From: Bacteroidota bacterium
GTDB taxonomy: Bacteria; Bacteroidota; Bacteroidia; Bacteroidales; Marinifilaceae
Direction of reading: 5' to 3'
DNA: 9,227 nt
Assembly (NCBI GenBank): GCA_023400335.1
Contig: JAEXFF010000312.1
Coordinates: 1 to 9,227, forward strand
Shown piece by piece: positions 1 through 6,165 of this stretch; the first letter of the stretch is position 1; each line of letters opens with the position of its first letter. A model generated the notes under the pieces. That model was not told where the DNA came from. It made no database searches and saw only the letters and a program-made list of their open reading frames with translations. The position numbers and the translations under genes were made by a program.

Positions 1-1049
1 AAGGCGACAGCAAGGGAAAACCCGAGCATACCGATGATGGGCCGCAATACAGACCCCCGGGCAGCCTCAACTAAAACCGTCCCGACAATCGGAGCAGTAC
101 AGGAGAAAGAAACCAGGACCAGGGTAAAAGCCATAAAGAAAGCTCCTACATATCCGCCCTTATCCGCCTGCTTATCGGATTTATTGACCAGCCAGGAAGG
201 AAGTACAATTTCGAATGCCCCGAAAAAAGAGGCAGCGAATATCATGAAAATGATAAAAAAGAACAGATTCGGTACCCAATTCGTACTCAGCCAATTAATA
301 AAATCCGGTCCCAAAAGAATAGAAACGACAACTCCCAATATCGTATAGATTACGATAATAGATAAAGAGAAAAACAAAGCTTTGGCCTTGGCTTTCGCCT
401 TATTCGCATCCCCATGCATAAAGAAAGAAACCGTCATGGGAATCATCGGAAATACACAAGGCATCACTACAGCTGCCAAACCGGCAATAAAAGCCAACCA
501 GAAAAATGTCCACAAAGATTCATCCCCTTTGTGGTCTCCTGTTACCGGCTGTATTTGTTCTGTTACCGTTTCCCGGCTAACATCCTGCTGATGTCCGGAG
601 AGAGGGATCTCAAAATCGGTATCAAACATAATACACTGTCCCTGCTGACAGACCTGATATTCCAATGTACCTTTTACTGCAGCTAAGACAGGATCTGTCA
701 CCTTTATCTTTTGTTTAATAATATATTCGCTTTCAAAATACCAGACATCCACATCGAATAATTCATCGAAATGTTTCTGAGGTTCATTTTCAACGGCCTT
801 ACCGATAAATTCAACACCCTTTCCCTCCTCATTCAATGTCAAAGTTGTAGCCAAAGGTCCGCCCTCCGGCGTAAACATAGAATACACTTTCCAACCCGGC
901 TCCAGAATTGCTTGCATAGTCAGCTCGTATTCCCCATTCCCCAAATCTTTCTGGGTGAATGTCCAGGTTGCCGGGTTTTCTACCTGCGCACTCAATGCCA
1001 TTACACCTAAAATACAAGTCAGTAAAAAAGTAAATAATCCTTTTTTCAT
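1..1049 (-). CDS. dsbD: DsbD-type thiol:disulfide interchange protein (C-terminus off the window)
   Basis: Only the first 349 residues are inside the window. Family role: DsbD passes reducing power from cytoplasmic thioredoxin across the inner membrane to periplasmic thiol partners. Residues 1-21 form a signal peptide (MKKGLFTFLL start, ending ALSA before Q22). Residues about 22-165 fit the periplasmic alpha domain, with the cysteine pair C134/C139 (VCQQGQC). From about 180 come hydrophobic helices of the beta domain, with the two hallmark membrane cysteines C198 (MPCVFPMIPM) and C317 (SFSCTAPIVG). The usual C-terminal thioredoxin-like domain with a CxxC motif would lie beyond the left edge and cannot be checked. 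The ATG at 1047-1049 is chosen because it starts the signal peptide and has a promoter about 60 bases upstream. No SD is seen. The gene stands alone, separated from RNase G upstream by a terminator. Confidence 0.93.
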   Translation of the reverse strand, partial: MKKGLFTFLLTCILGVMALSAQVENPATWTFTQKDLGNGEYELTMQAILEPGWKVYSMFTPEGGPLATTLTLNEEGKGVEFIGKAVENEPQKHFDELFDVDVWYFESEYIIKQKIKVTDPVLAAVKGTLEYQVCQQGQCIMFDTDFEIPLSGHQQDVSRETVTEQIQPVTGDHKGDESLWTFFWLAFIAGLAAVVMPCVFPMIPMTVSFFMHGDANKAKAKAKALFFSLSIIVIYTILGVVVSILLGPDFINWLSTNWVPNLFFFIIFMIFAASFFGAFEIVLPSWLVNKSDKQADKGGYVGAFFMAFTLVLVSFSCTAPIVGTVLVEAARGSVLRPIIGMLGFSLAVA

Positions 1050-1110
1050 AAATGAATATATAATTAAATTGAAGTGTATAATTCTCCTGCAACAGTTTAG
1101 TATCCGAAAA

Positions 1111-1148
1111 CAAAAATAGAACTAATTTTTCCCCCAGACGAAAGTCTG
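1111..1148 (-). promoter_or_regulatory. Bacteroidota-type promoter of dsbD with a small palindrome at -33
   Basis: Read on the minus strand, TATTTTTG (1111-1118) is an exact match to the TAnnTTTG -7 consensus. Twenty-one bases upstream is TTTC (1140-1143), one base off the TTTG -33 element. That TTTC is the loop of a perfect 5-bp inverted repeat CAGAC-TTTC-GTCTG (1135-1148). Transcription would begin near 1105, giving a leader of about 55 bases. The motif match is seen directly; its use as a promoter, and any operator role for the palindrome, are inferred. Confidence 0.55.
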
Positions 1149-1280
1149 TTCCCTATTTAACATTTAATTAATGAAAAACGAACTGTCAGAGATAAGGTTT
1201 CAGTGGACAACACACGAATATCCGAAAAATCTTAACGGGAAATGAGTATTCTCTGTTTTCCTTATGGTCACTTTCTACTT

Positions 1281-1314
1281 AAAAAAATCGGTTCTGCTAT
1301 CCCCTCCAGAACCG
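1281..1314 (-). terminator. Intrinsic terminator after RNase E/G
   Basis: On the minus strand, CGGTTCTG, a 10-base loop and CAGAACCG form a perfect 8-bp stem (1307-1314 with 1289-1296). It is followed directly by A and seven T residues (1281-1288). This is a textbook rho-independent terminator, 88 bases past the RNase E/G stop codon, and it isolates dsbD from rng transcription. Confidence 0.88.
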
Positions 1315-1401
1315 TAACTTTATCCCGATATCCTTCCCTTCCCCCAAAATCATTCACCCGGAATCATAACATTTTCCCTTTCCTTAAACAGTTAAACATT
1401 A

Positions 1402-2946
1402 TCAATCCGCAATTTCCCGTTTATATTGATTATAAAAGTGATATTCATAAATGTAATAAGAAGGAACATCTACTACCTTTAAAGAAACCCGGTAACGGAA
1501 AGCCCATTTTAATCGTAAAGAAAAGAAACCTTCCTTTAAATAAGCTCCCACAAAAGGATGTACTTTTAATACAATATTTTTACATTTTTTCTCTTTCGCA
1601 ATGTATTCCAGCTGGTCTTCAATCTTGTCAATCACCAGTATAGCGGCTTCAGCTTTTCCGGTACCGTGGCAGACGGGACAAACCTCCATGGTATCTACTG
1701 TCATCTCGGGCCTTACCCGTTGACGGGTAATCTGCATCAAACCGAACTTGCTCAAGGGCAATATCGTATGTTTTGCCCGATCGATTTCCATACAGGTTTT
1801 CATCTTATCGAACAACTTCTGACGATTTTCGGCCAGTTGCATATCGATAAAATCGATAACAATAATTCCTCCCATATCCCTCAACTGCAACTGTCGGGCC
1901 ACCTCTTCTGCAGCAGCCAGATTTACTTCCAGGGCATTCGATTCCTGGTCGTCTCCCAATTTTGCCCGGTTCCCACTATTTACGTCAATGACATGGAAAG
2001 CCTCGGTGTGTTCAATAATGAGGTAAGCTCCGTTTTTAAACGAAACCGTTTTTCCCAAAGAAGATTTGATCTGTTTATCTACCCCGAAATGATCGAGTAT
2101 GGGGATTTCCGGGGAAACATATTTGACAATATCTTCTTTTTCCGGAGCGATCGTACTCAGAAAGTGTTTGATTTCTTTACTCAACGTGATATCATTTACA
2201 TAAATATTTTCAAATGAGGGATTCAATATATCACGTAGAAAAGCACTTGTGCGATCGATCTCTCCCAGAATCAATTTCGGGGGTTCAATATCCCGTATAT
2301 GTTTAAAAGCTGTCTCAAACCTTTCCACCAATTCCTTGAGTTCACTGTCAAACTGGGCTACTTTTTTCCCTTCAGCTACCGTCCGAACAATCACCCCATA
2401 GTTTTTAGGTCTGATACTTTCGATAAGCCGTTTTAATCTTTTCCGTTCCTCCGGCGATTTAATTTTCTGGGAAACGGAAACCTTTTCTGAAAAAGGCATA
2501 AGCACCAGATTCCGTCCGGCAATACTCAATTCTGAGGTAAGCCGCGGTCCTTTTGTAGAAATGGGTTCTTTAGCTACCTGCACGGCTACCCACTGCCCTA
2601 CCGTCAGTATATCGGAAATTTTTCCGACTTTACTAATTTCCGGTTCCAGTTTCAGCTTGGCCACAGGCAAACCTTTACGGGCAATACACTGTTTGATGTA
2701 ACTATCCAAGGAGTGAAACTGCGGACTTAAATCCAAATAATGAAGAAAAGCATCCTTCTCATACCCGACATTTACAAAAGCAGCATTTAACCCGGGCATA
2801 ATTTTCTTAACCTTCCCGAGGTAAATATCCCCTACTGCAAACTGAACGCTCGTTTTCTCTTTCGTCAGTTCAATCAGTTTTTTCTCTCTCAACAAAGCGA
2901 TGATGATTTCATCTGCCCTGACATCAATAACTAACTCACTGTTCAT
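1402..2946 (-). CDS. rng: Ribonuclease E/G family endoribonuclease
   Basis: This is a single-strand-specific endoribonuclease of the RNase E/G family, acting in rRNA maturation and mRNA decay in the cytoplasm. The 514 residues are close to the length of RNase G-like proteins and lack the long disordered C-terminal scaffold of E. coli RNase E. An S1-type RNA-binding region spans about residues 36-125 (VGDIYLGKVKKIMPGLNAAF at 38-57). The two catalytic Mg-binding aspartates are visible as D321 (HVIDVNSGNR) and D365 (IIVIDFIDM). The zinc-link motif CPVC (C423, C426), which pairs protomers, is followed by HGTGK. The ATG at 2944-2946 gives the standard family start MNSELVID. No SD is visible. It lies downstream of the HU/COX24 unit in the same direction, but a strong hairpin between them suggests separate transcription. 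I found no clean -7 element in the 2947-3033 leader, which does hold a small TGTCT/AGACA inverted repeat (2971-2986). Confidence 0.96.
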   Translation of the reverse strand: MNSELVIDVRADEIIIALLREKKLIELTKEKTSVQFAVGDIYLGKVKKIMPGLNAAFVNVGYEKDAFLHYLDLSPQFHSLDSYIKQCIARKGLPVAKLKLEPEISKVGKISDILTVGQWVAVQVAKEPISTKGPRLTSELSIAGRNLVLMPFSEKVSVSQKIKSPEERKRLKRLIESIRPKNYGVIVRTVAEGKKVAQFDSELKELVERFETAFKHIRDIEPPKLILGEIDRTSAFLRDILNPSFENIYVNDITLSKEIKHFLSTIAPEKEDIVKYVSPEIPILDHFGVDKQIKSSLGKTVSFKNGAYLIIEHTEAFHVIDVNSGNRAKLGDDQESNALEVNLAAAEEVARQLQLRDMGGIIVIDFIDMQLAENRQKLFDKMKTCMEIDRAKHTILPLSKFGLMQITRQRVRPEMTVDTMEVCPVCHGTGKAEAAILVIDKIEDQLEYIAKEKKCKNIVLKVHPFVGAYLKEGFFSLRLKWAFRYRVSLKVVDVPSYYIYEYHFYNQYKREIAD

Positions 2947-3033
2947 TGATAAACACTACTTATAAACCAATGTCTGTTAGAAGACAAATAGAAACGCCGG
3001 ACTTCTTTTTCCGGTTTCATTTTTATAATTAAA

Positions 3034-3065
3034 TAAACCTAAAGAACTTCGGTTCTTTAGGTTTA
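3034..3065 (-). terminator. Perfect 14-bp hairpin, probable terminator of the HU unit
   Basis: A perfect inverted repeat: 14 bases at 3034-3047, a 4-base loop and 14 bases at 3052-3065. On the minus strand the stem ends in GGTTTA and runs into TTTAATTATAAAAAT, only moderately T-rich. It lies 23 bases beyond the small-protein stop codon (3089). It is best read as a terminator for the HU unit, with leakage into rng possible. On the plus strand the loop is C(TTCG)G, a very stable tetraloop, but no plus-strand gene ends here. Confidence 0.7.
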
Positions 3066-3088
3066 CCTTCGCAACTCACAAACTCTGA

Positions 3089-3178
3089 CTATCTCTTCTT
3101 ATGACGATTCTTTCTCAGTCTCTTTTTGCGTTTGTGAGTAGCCATCTTATGTCTTTTTCTTTTTTTACCGCTTGGCAT
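3089..3178 (-). CDS. 29-residue basic AURKAIP1/COX24-domain ribosome-type protein
   Basis: A 29-residue protein (MPSGKKRKRHKMATHKRKKR, then LRKNRHKKR) made almost wholly of Lys, Arg and His. Bacteroidota genomes carry a near-identical tiny protein annotated as AURKAIP1/COX24-domain. That domain is related to the mitochondrial small-subunit protein mS38, and mycobacterial bS22 looks similar. A structural role on the ribosome is therefore likely, but inferred. The ATG at 3176-3178 is supported by an AAAGGAGT SD on the minus strand (3184-3191), 6 bases away. Met12 is a possible but less supported start. It begins 14 bases after the HU stop codon, so the two are probably co-transcribed. A hairpin terminator follows at 3034-3065. 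Confidence 0.85.
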   Translation of the reverse strand: MPSGKKRKRHKMATHKRKKRLRKNRHKKR

Positions 3179-3183
3179 AATCT

Positions 3184-3191
3184 ACTCCTTT
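3184..3191 (-). promoter_or_regulatory. Strong Shine-Dalgarno of the small basic protein
   Basis: AAAGGAGT on the minus strand, with GGAG six bases before the ATG at 3178, in the 14-base gap after the HU stop. It decides the start of the 29-residue gene. It stands out because the other starts here (dsbD, rng, HU, ssb, gldE) show no such site, as expected for Bacteroidota. Confidence 0.75.
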
Positions 3192-3192
3192 C

Positions 3193-3480
3193 TTATTTTT
3201 TTACTTTACCTTTAACTTCTGTCACAAAACTTTTGGAAGGTTTAAATGAAGGAATGAAGTGTTCAGGAATTTTAATGGTCACGTACTTTGAAATATTCCG
3301 GGCTGTTTTCTCTGCTCTTTTCTTTACGACAAAACTACCGAATCCTCTCAAATACACATTTTTACCACCAACTACGGAATTCTTTATTGACTCCATGAAA
3401 GCCTCTACTGTAGCTTGCACCGCTACTTTTTCAATCCCGGTTGTTTTCGAAATTTCGTTAACAATATCCGCTTTAGTCAT
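3193..3480 (-). CDS. HU-family DNA-binding protein
   Basis: A small dimeric nucleoid protein that binds and bends DNA with little sequence specificity. The 95 residues fit the HU/IHF length. The N-terminal helices begin MTKADIVNEISKTTGIEK. The signature RGFGSFVVKKRAEKTARN (45-62) leads into the beta-arm, and IPEHFIPSFKPSKSF (71-85) corresponds to the conserved IPA..VPAFKPGK-type segment after the arm. The arm itself carries KYVTIKIPEH. The final residues EVKGKVKK are basic. The ATG at 3478-3480 is the natural family start. It leads a probable two-gene unit with the basic ribosome-type protein. A -7 promoter element lies 56 bases upstream. The family is certain; which HU paralogue it is cannot be told from sequence alone. 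Confidence 0.95.
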   Translation of the reverse strand: MTKADIVNEISKTTGIEKVAVQATVEAFMESIKNSVVGGKNVYLRGFGSFVVKKRAEKTARNISKYVTIKIPEHFIPSFKPSKSFVTEVKGKVKK

Positions 3481-3536
3481 TTTCTATAAATATTTAATAT
3501 TCAATAATTTATTTCTTTTCGTCTGTTTTCAGTCTG

Positions 3537-3544
3537 CAAATATA
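3537..3544 (-). promoter_or_regulatory. -7 promoter element of the HU unit
   Basis: TATATTTG on the minus strand matches TAnnTTTG exactly. Upstream candidates for -33 are TTTC at a spacing of 19 or TTTG at a spacing of 23, neither ideal. The leader would be about 50 bases and contains a direct repeat of CAGAC (in CAGACTGAAAACAGAC). Confidence 0.6.
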
Positions 3545-3689
3545 AGCCTTTTCCTCAAACAATGAAACAAACCTTTGAATTTTTTCATTAAAAAATGCAG
3601 ATTTCCCATACGTTAGGACGAATAAATCTTCCGCAGGCACAGTAAAAACAAAGAAATATTCCTTTAATTGGAATTAAGGAGAAATAGGT

Positions 3690-3751
3690 TTAAACATTTA
3701 AATGTAAAAATGTTTAACGGTTTAAAAGTACAAAGGTGTAAACATTTAAAT
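3690..3751. repeat. Repeated TAAACATTTAAAT words, direct and inverted
   Basis: TAAACATTTAAAT occurs at 3691-3703 and again at 3739-3751. AAATGTTTAA at 3708-3717 is the exact inverted partner of TTAAACATTT at 3690-3699. ACATTTAAATGT at 3694-3705 is itself a perfect 12-bp palindrome. The pattern resembles clustered binding sites or a hairpin, but AT-rich sequence produces such words easily. Confidence 0.5.
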
Positions 3752-4055
3752 ATTTGGAGATAAGAATTTTATACCTGATTTAAACTCATCCGACGAACTG
3801 CGGCAAAGGAACTTTCCGGTGTCAGTGACCGGATTAAACCGATAATCCCCCTTATAGGTTACACATCTTCCCCTCTTACTTTTTTACCTTTGGACATTTT
3901 TGAACAGGAAAACAGTTCAAAGGGTAAACGTCCGAACGATATACTCTTATGCCATAATTTCTATCTTTTTCAAAAAAGAGGAAAGGTGCAATAATCACCG
4001 TTAAAATAAATTTTTATATAAATATAAACACGAAAGGATTAAAAATAAATATCAT

Positions 4056-4092
4056 TTGTAAATAATTAGGCGGACGAGCATGTTATTTACAA
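4056..4092. repeat. Perfect 10-bp inverted repeat with 17-base spacer
   Basis: TTGTAAATAA (4056-4065) and TTATTTACAA (4083-4092) are exact reverse complements. They flank a comparatively GC-rich spacer (TTAGGCGGACGAGCATG). No T-run follows on either strand, so it is not a standard terminator. An operator-like dyad or a structured leader element are the alternatives. Confidence 0.5.
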
Positions 4093-4298
4093 TAATCGCA
4101 AAAAATATCTTCATTTCTTACGACATCCATTTTTACTCTGCACCTCCTTTCTTTTCTTCAAATCCTGTAAAAACTTCTCCTGAATCTTCCGATTCCCATA
4201 ATTTATTATTAAATTCGCATTCAATAATTTTTGATGAAAAATAGGTTTTAAAATAGCTGTTTTTTTCGTAACTTGTGTAAAATTTAAACCGGCTGATT

Positions 4299-4730
4299 AT
4301 GGTGAATAAAGTAATTTTAATAGGAAATGTCGGAGCCGATCCTGAAGTTCGGTATCTGGACGGTGGTGTGGCTGTTGCGAATTTACGGCTGGCAACCACA
4401 GAAAGCTACAAAAATAAGAATGGGGAAAAAGTAGACCAAACGGAATGGCATAATATTGTTTTGTGGAGAGGTTTGGCTGAAATTGTAGAAAAATACGTCA
4501 AAAAAGGAATGCGCCTTTATATTGAAGGCCGGATCCGTACCCGTTCCTGGGATGATCAGAATGGAGTGAAAAGATACACTACTGAAATTTATGCCGATAA
4601 TATGCAGATGTTGTCTTTCGGCCGTCAGGACAGTTCCGATATACCTAACCGGACAACTGCCGCCAATGCAGCTTCTTCTGCCCCCATGAATACCCCGGCA
4701 CCGGACGACAGTGATGATCTGCCTTTCTAA
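4299..4730 (+). CDS. ssb: Single-stranded DNA-binding protein
   Basis: SSB coats single-stranded DNA during replication, recombination and repair, and recruits partner proteins through its acidic tail. The 143 residues have an N-terminal OB fold ([20 protein letters not shown], then [12 protein letters not shown] at 45-56, [15 protein letters not shown] at 70-84 and [12 protein letters not shown] at 94-105). A low-complexity Ala/Ser/Thr/Pro linker follows, then the acidic tip DDSDDLPF, the standard partner-binding end. The ATG at 4299-4301 gives the canonical start. No SD is present, and the leader is AT-rich. gldE follows 104 bases downstream on the same strand, with a long hairpin between them. 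The ssb-gldE order is a conserved Bacteroidota arrangement, usually with mutY in front; mutY is not found here. Confidence 0.97.
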   Translation: MVNKVILIGNVGADPEVRYLDGGVAVANLRLATTESYKNKNGEKVDQTEWHNIVLWRGLAEIVEKYVKKGMRLYIEGRIRTRSWDDQNGVKRYTTEIYADNMQMLSFGRQDSSDIPNRTTAANAASSAPMNTPAPDDSDDLPF

Positions 4731-4731
4731 A

Positions 4732-4783
4732 AACGGAACTTATAATGCCTGTACGCGCAGACAGGCATTATAAAATTTCCGTT
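4732..4783 (+). terminator. Long hairpin between ssb and gldE
   Basis: A perfect 13-bp stem (4740-4752 with 4761-4773, loop ACGCGCAG) is extended by a second arm AACGGAA/TTCCGTT (4732-4738 with 4777-4783) across a small internal bulge, about 20 pairs in all. It starts right after the ssb stop codon. No T-run follows, so it may be a partial terminator, an mRNA-stabilising 3' end or a processing site rather than a full intrinsic terminator. Confidence 0.6.
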
Positions 4784-4834
4784 ACGCATTTACAAATTTT
4801 GCAGATGCTTGATGTTTAACTAATAATATAAATT

Positions 4835-6157
4835 TTGGAAACTGAACTTATCTGTACCGTCTCGGATATAACTGCCGGCCCGTTTAATTTTATCGATTTA
4901 ATTTACATTATTATCTTACTACTGCTGCTTTTTTCCTCCGCAGCGATATCCGGTTCAGAAGTAGCTTATTTTTCCCTTACTCCCGGACAACTGGAAGAAC
5001 TCCGGCAAAAAGGATACGAAAAAGTATGCAATCTGTATAAAAAGCCGGAAAAACTACTGGCTACGATATTGATTTCAAACAATTTTGTAAACGTAGGCAT
5101 CGTCATTCTTTCTTCTTATCTGGTCGATTCGCTGTTCGATTTTTCTGCTAATCCGTTGCTGGGCTTTTTTATACAAGTAGTGGTTGTTACATTTGTCATC
5201 TTACTTTTCGGAGAAATCATCCCCAAGTTATATGCAAACCGCTCTGCCATGTCTATGGCGATCTTTATGGCTGCTCCACTGACTTTTTTAGGGGTGGTAT
5301 TCCGTCCGTTGTCGGCTCTGCTAATCGGTTCAACTTCTCTCATCAGTAAAAAGATTGCAAAGAAAAACAGTATTTCCATCGATCAGCTTTCAAAAGCCCT
5401 CGAATTGACCAAAGATTCGGATATCAATGAAGAAAAAGAAATCCTGGAAGGCATTGTCCGTTTCAGTAATATTTATGCAATCGACATTATCCAGCCCCGT
5501 ATTAATGTGATCGCGATCGATCAGGAAGATCATTTCGATCATATCCGGGAAGTCATTATCGAACACGGTTATTCCCGTATGCCGGTTTATGAAGAAAATC
5601 TGGATAATATCGTAGGAATTCTCTATATCAAAGACTTACTCGCTCATTTGGGAGAGACAGAAGACTTTAAATGGCAAAGCCTCATCCGTCCGGCATATTT
5701 CGTTCCGGAAACCAAAAAAATCAACGATTTGCTGGAAGAATTCCAGTCCAAAAAGGTACATCTGGCTATTGTGGTCGATGAGTACGGAGGAACTTCCGGA
5801 ATTGTCACCATGGAAGATATTCTGGAAGAAATCGTAGGAGAAATTAACGACGAGACAGACGAACAGGAAAGGACTTATATTAAAATCAAAAACAACGCAT
5901 TCATTTTCGAAGGACATACGCTACTGAATGATTTTGAAAAAATAACCGGATTGGAAGACGACAGTTTCGAAGAAATAGAAGGAGAAGCGGATACCCTGGC
6001 AGGGCTTATTCTGGAAATCAAAGGGGAACTTCCCAAAAAGAACGATATCATCACCTACAAAGAGCATAAATTTACCATCCTGGATGTCGACAACAGGCGC
6101 ATTAAAAAGATCAAATACGAAAATACGGCCCAGGCTTCTACGCAAAAGACAAAATAG
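4835..6157 (+). CDS. gldE: GldE-like CBS-domain membrane protein (CorC/HlyC family)
   Basis: A membrane protein of the CNNM/CorC type. Relatives act in Mg/Co handling, and in gliding Bacteroidota GldE is linked to motility and secretion. The 440 residues are family length. An N-terminal DUF21 membrane domain (about 17-175) carries SGSEVAYFSL (39-48) and GEIIPK (126-131). A CBS pair spans about 215-335 (SRMPVY at 247-252, DEYGGTSGIVTMEDILEEIV at 315-334). A C-terminal CorC_HlyC domain (about 345-428) carries FIFEGHTLLNDF. The only workable start is TTG at 4835-4837: an in-frame TAA lies at 4829-4831 and no in-frame ATG occurs before residue 139, well inside the membrane domain. An ATT at 4832 is a remote alternative. 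No SD. It follows ssb in the conserved order, but no gldD follows; instead a convergent gene ends 8 bases away. Confidence 0.92.
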   Translation: METELICTVSDITAGPFNFIDLIYIIILLLLLFSSAAISGSEVAYFSLTPGQLEELRQKGYEKVCNLYKKPEKLLATILISNNFVNVGIVILSSYLVDSLFDFSANPLLGFFIQVVVVTFVILLFGEIIPKLYANRSAMSMAIFMAAPLTFLGVVFRPLSALLIGSTSLISKKIAKKNSISIDQLSKALELTKDSDINEEKEILEGIVRFSNIYAIDIIQPRINVIAIDQEDHFDHIREVIIEHGYSRMPVYEENLDNIVGILYIKDLLAHLGETEDFKWQSLIRPAYFVPETKKINDLLEEFQSKKVHLAIVVDEYGGTSGIVTMEDILEEIVGEINDETDEQERTYIKIKNNAFIFEGHTLLNDFEKITGLEDDSFEEIEGEADTLAGLILEIKGELPKKNDIITYKEHKFTILDVDNRRIKKIKYENTAQASTQKTK

Positions 6158-6165
6158 CCTCCTCC

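Larger units (their letters stand above)
1050..1401. other. Intergenic region between rng and dsbD
   Basis: This 352-base gap between two minus-strand genes holds the rng terminator (1281-1314) and the dsbD promoter with its palindrome (1111-1148). The stretch between them (about 1150-1280) shows no open frame with protein-like composition, no tRNA-like structure and no obvious repeat. Confidence 0.7.
3481..4298. other. 818-base non-coding gap with several inverted repeats
   Basis: No convincing gene is visible on either strand between the divergent HU and ssb genes. What can be seen: the HU promoter; an imperfect palindrome CCTTTAATT-GG-AATTAAGG (3661-3679); TTAAACATTT/AAATGTTTAA (3690-3699 and 3708-3717); the 13-mer TAAACATTTAAAT twice (3691-3703, 3739-3751); TCCGGT/ACCGGA (3815-3820, 3828-3833); TTTGAAC/GTTCAAA (3899-3905, 3915-3921), nested in an alternative TTTACCTTTG/CAAAGGGTAAA pairing (3883-3928); and TTGTAAATAA/TTATTTACAA (4056-4065, 4083-4092). 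CACCTCCTTTCT at 4141-4152 equals the 16S rRNA 3' end. Read leftward it is a near-ideal SD before a 15-codon frame (4083-4130, MDVVRNEDIFCDYCK). The ssb promoter is unclear; TAACTTGT at 4269-4276, 19 bases after TTTT, is a weak candidate. Confidence 0.65.

Noticed and set aside
1666..2217. Open frame of 183 codons on the plus strand
   Set aside because: It lies wholly inside RNase E/G on the other strand, across the catalytic motifs D321 and D365, and has no family resemblance.
3034..3065. Terminator for a plus-strand gene, because of the C(TTCG)G loop
   Set aside because: No plus-strand gene ends upstream and no T-run follows on that strand; the minus-strand reading fits the HU unit better.
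3661..3751. CRISPR-like or tandem repeat array
   Set aside because: Only two direct copies of a 13-mer with uneven surroundings, no regular spacers and no cas genes nearby.
3885..3892. TACCTTTG on the plus strand as a promoter for ssb or a small RNA
   Set aside because: It matches the -7 consensus, but there is no -33 word at 19-21 bases and it lies within an inverted repeat about 400 bases from ssb; not enough to call.
4133..4399. Minus-strand frame ending in a Glu/Lys-rich tail (VFTGFEEKKGGAE)
   Set aside because: Its ATG is inside ssb on the opposite strand and no other good start lies in the gap. The tail looks protein-like but may only reflect purine-rich sequence around the SD-like 12-mer; kept as part of the gap description.
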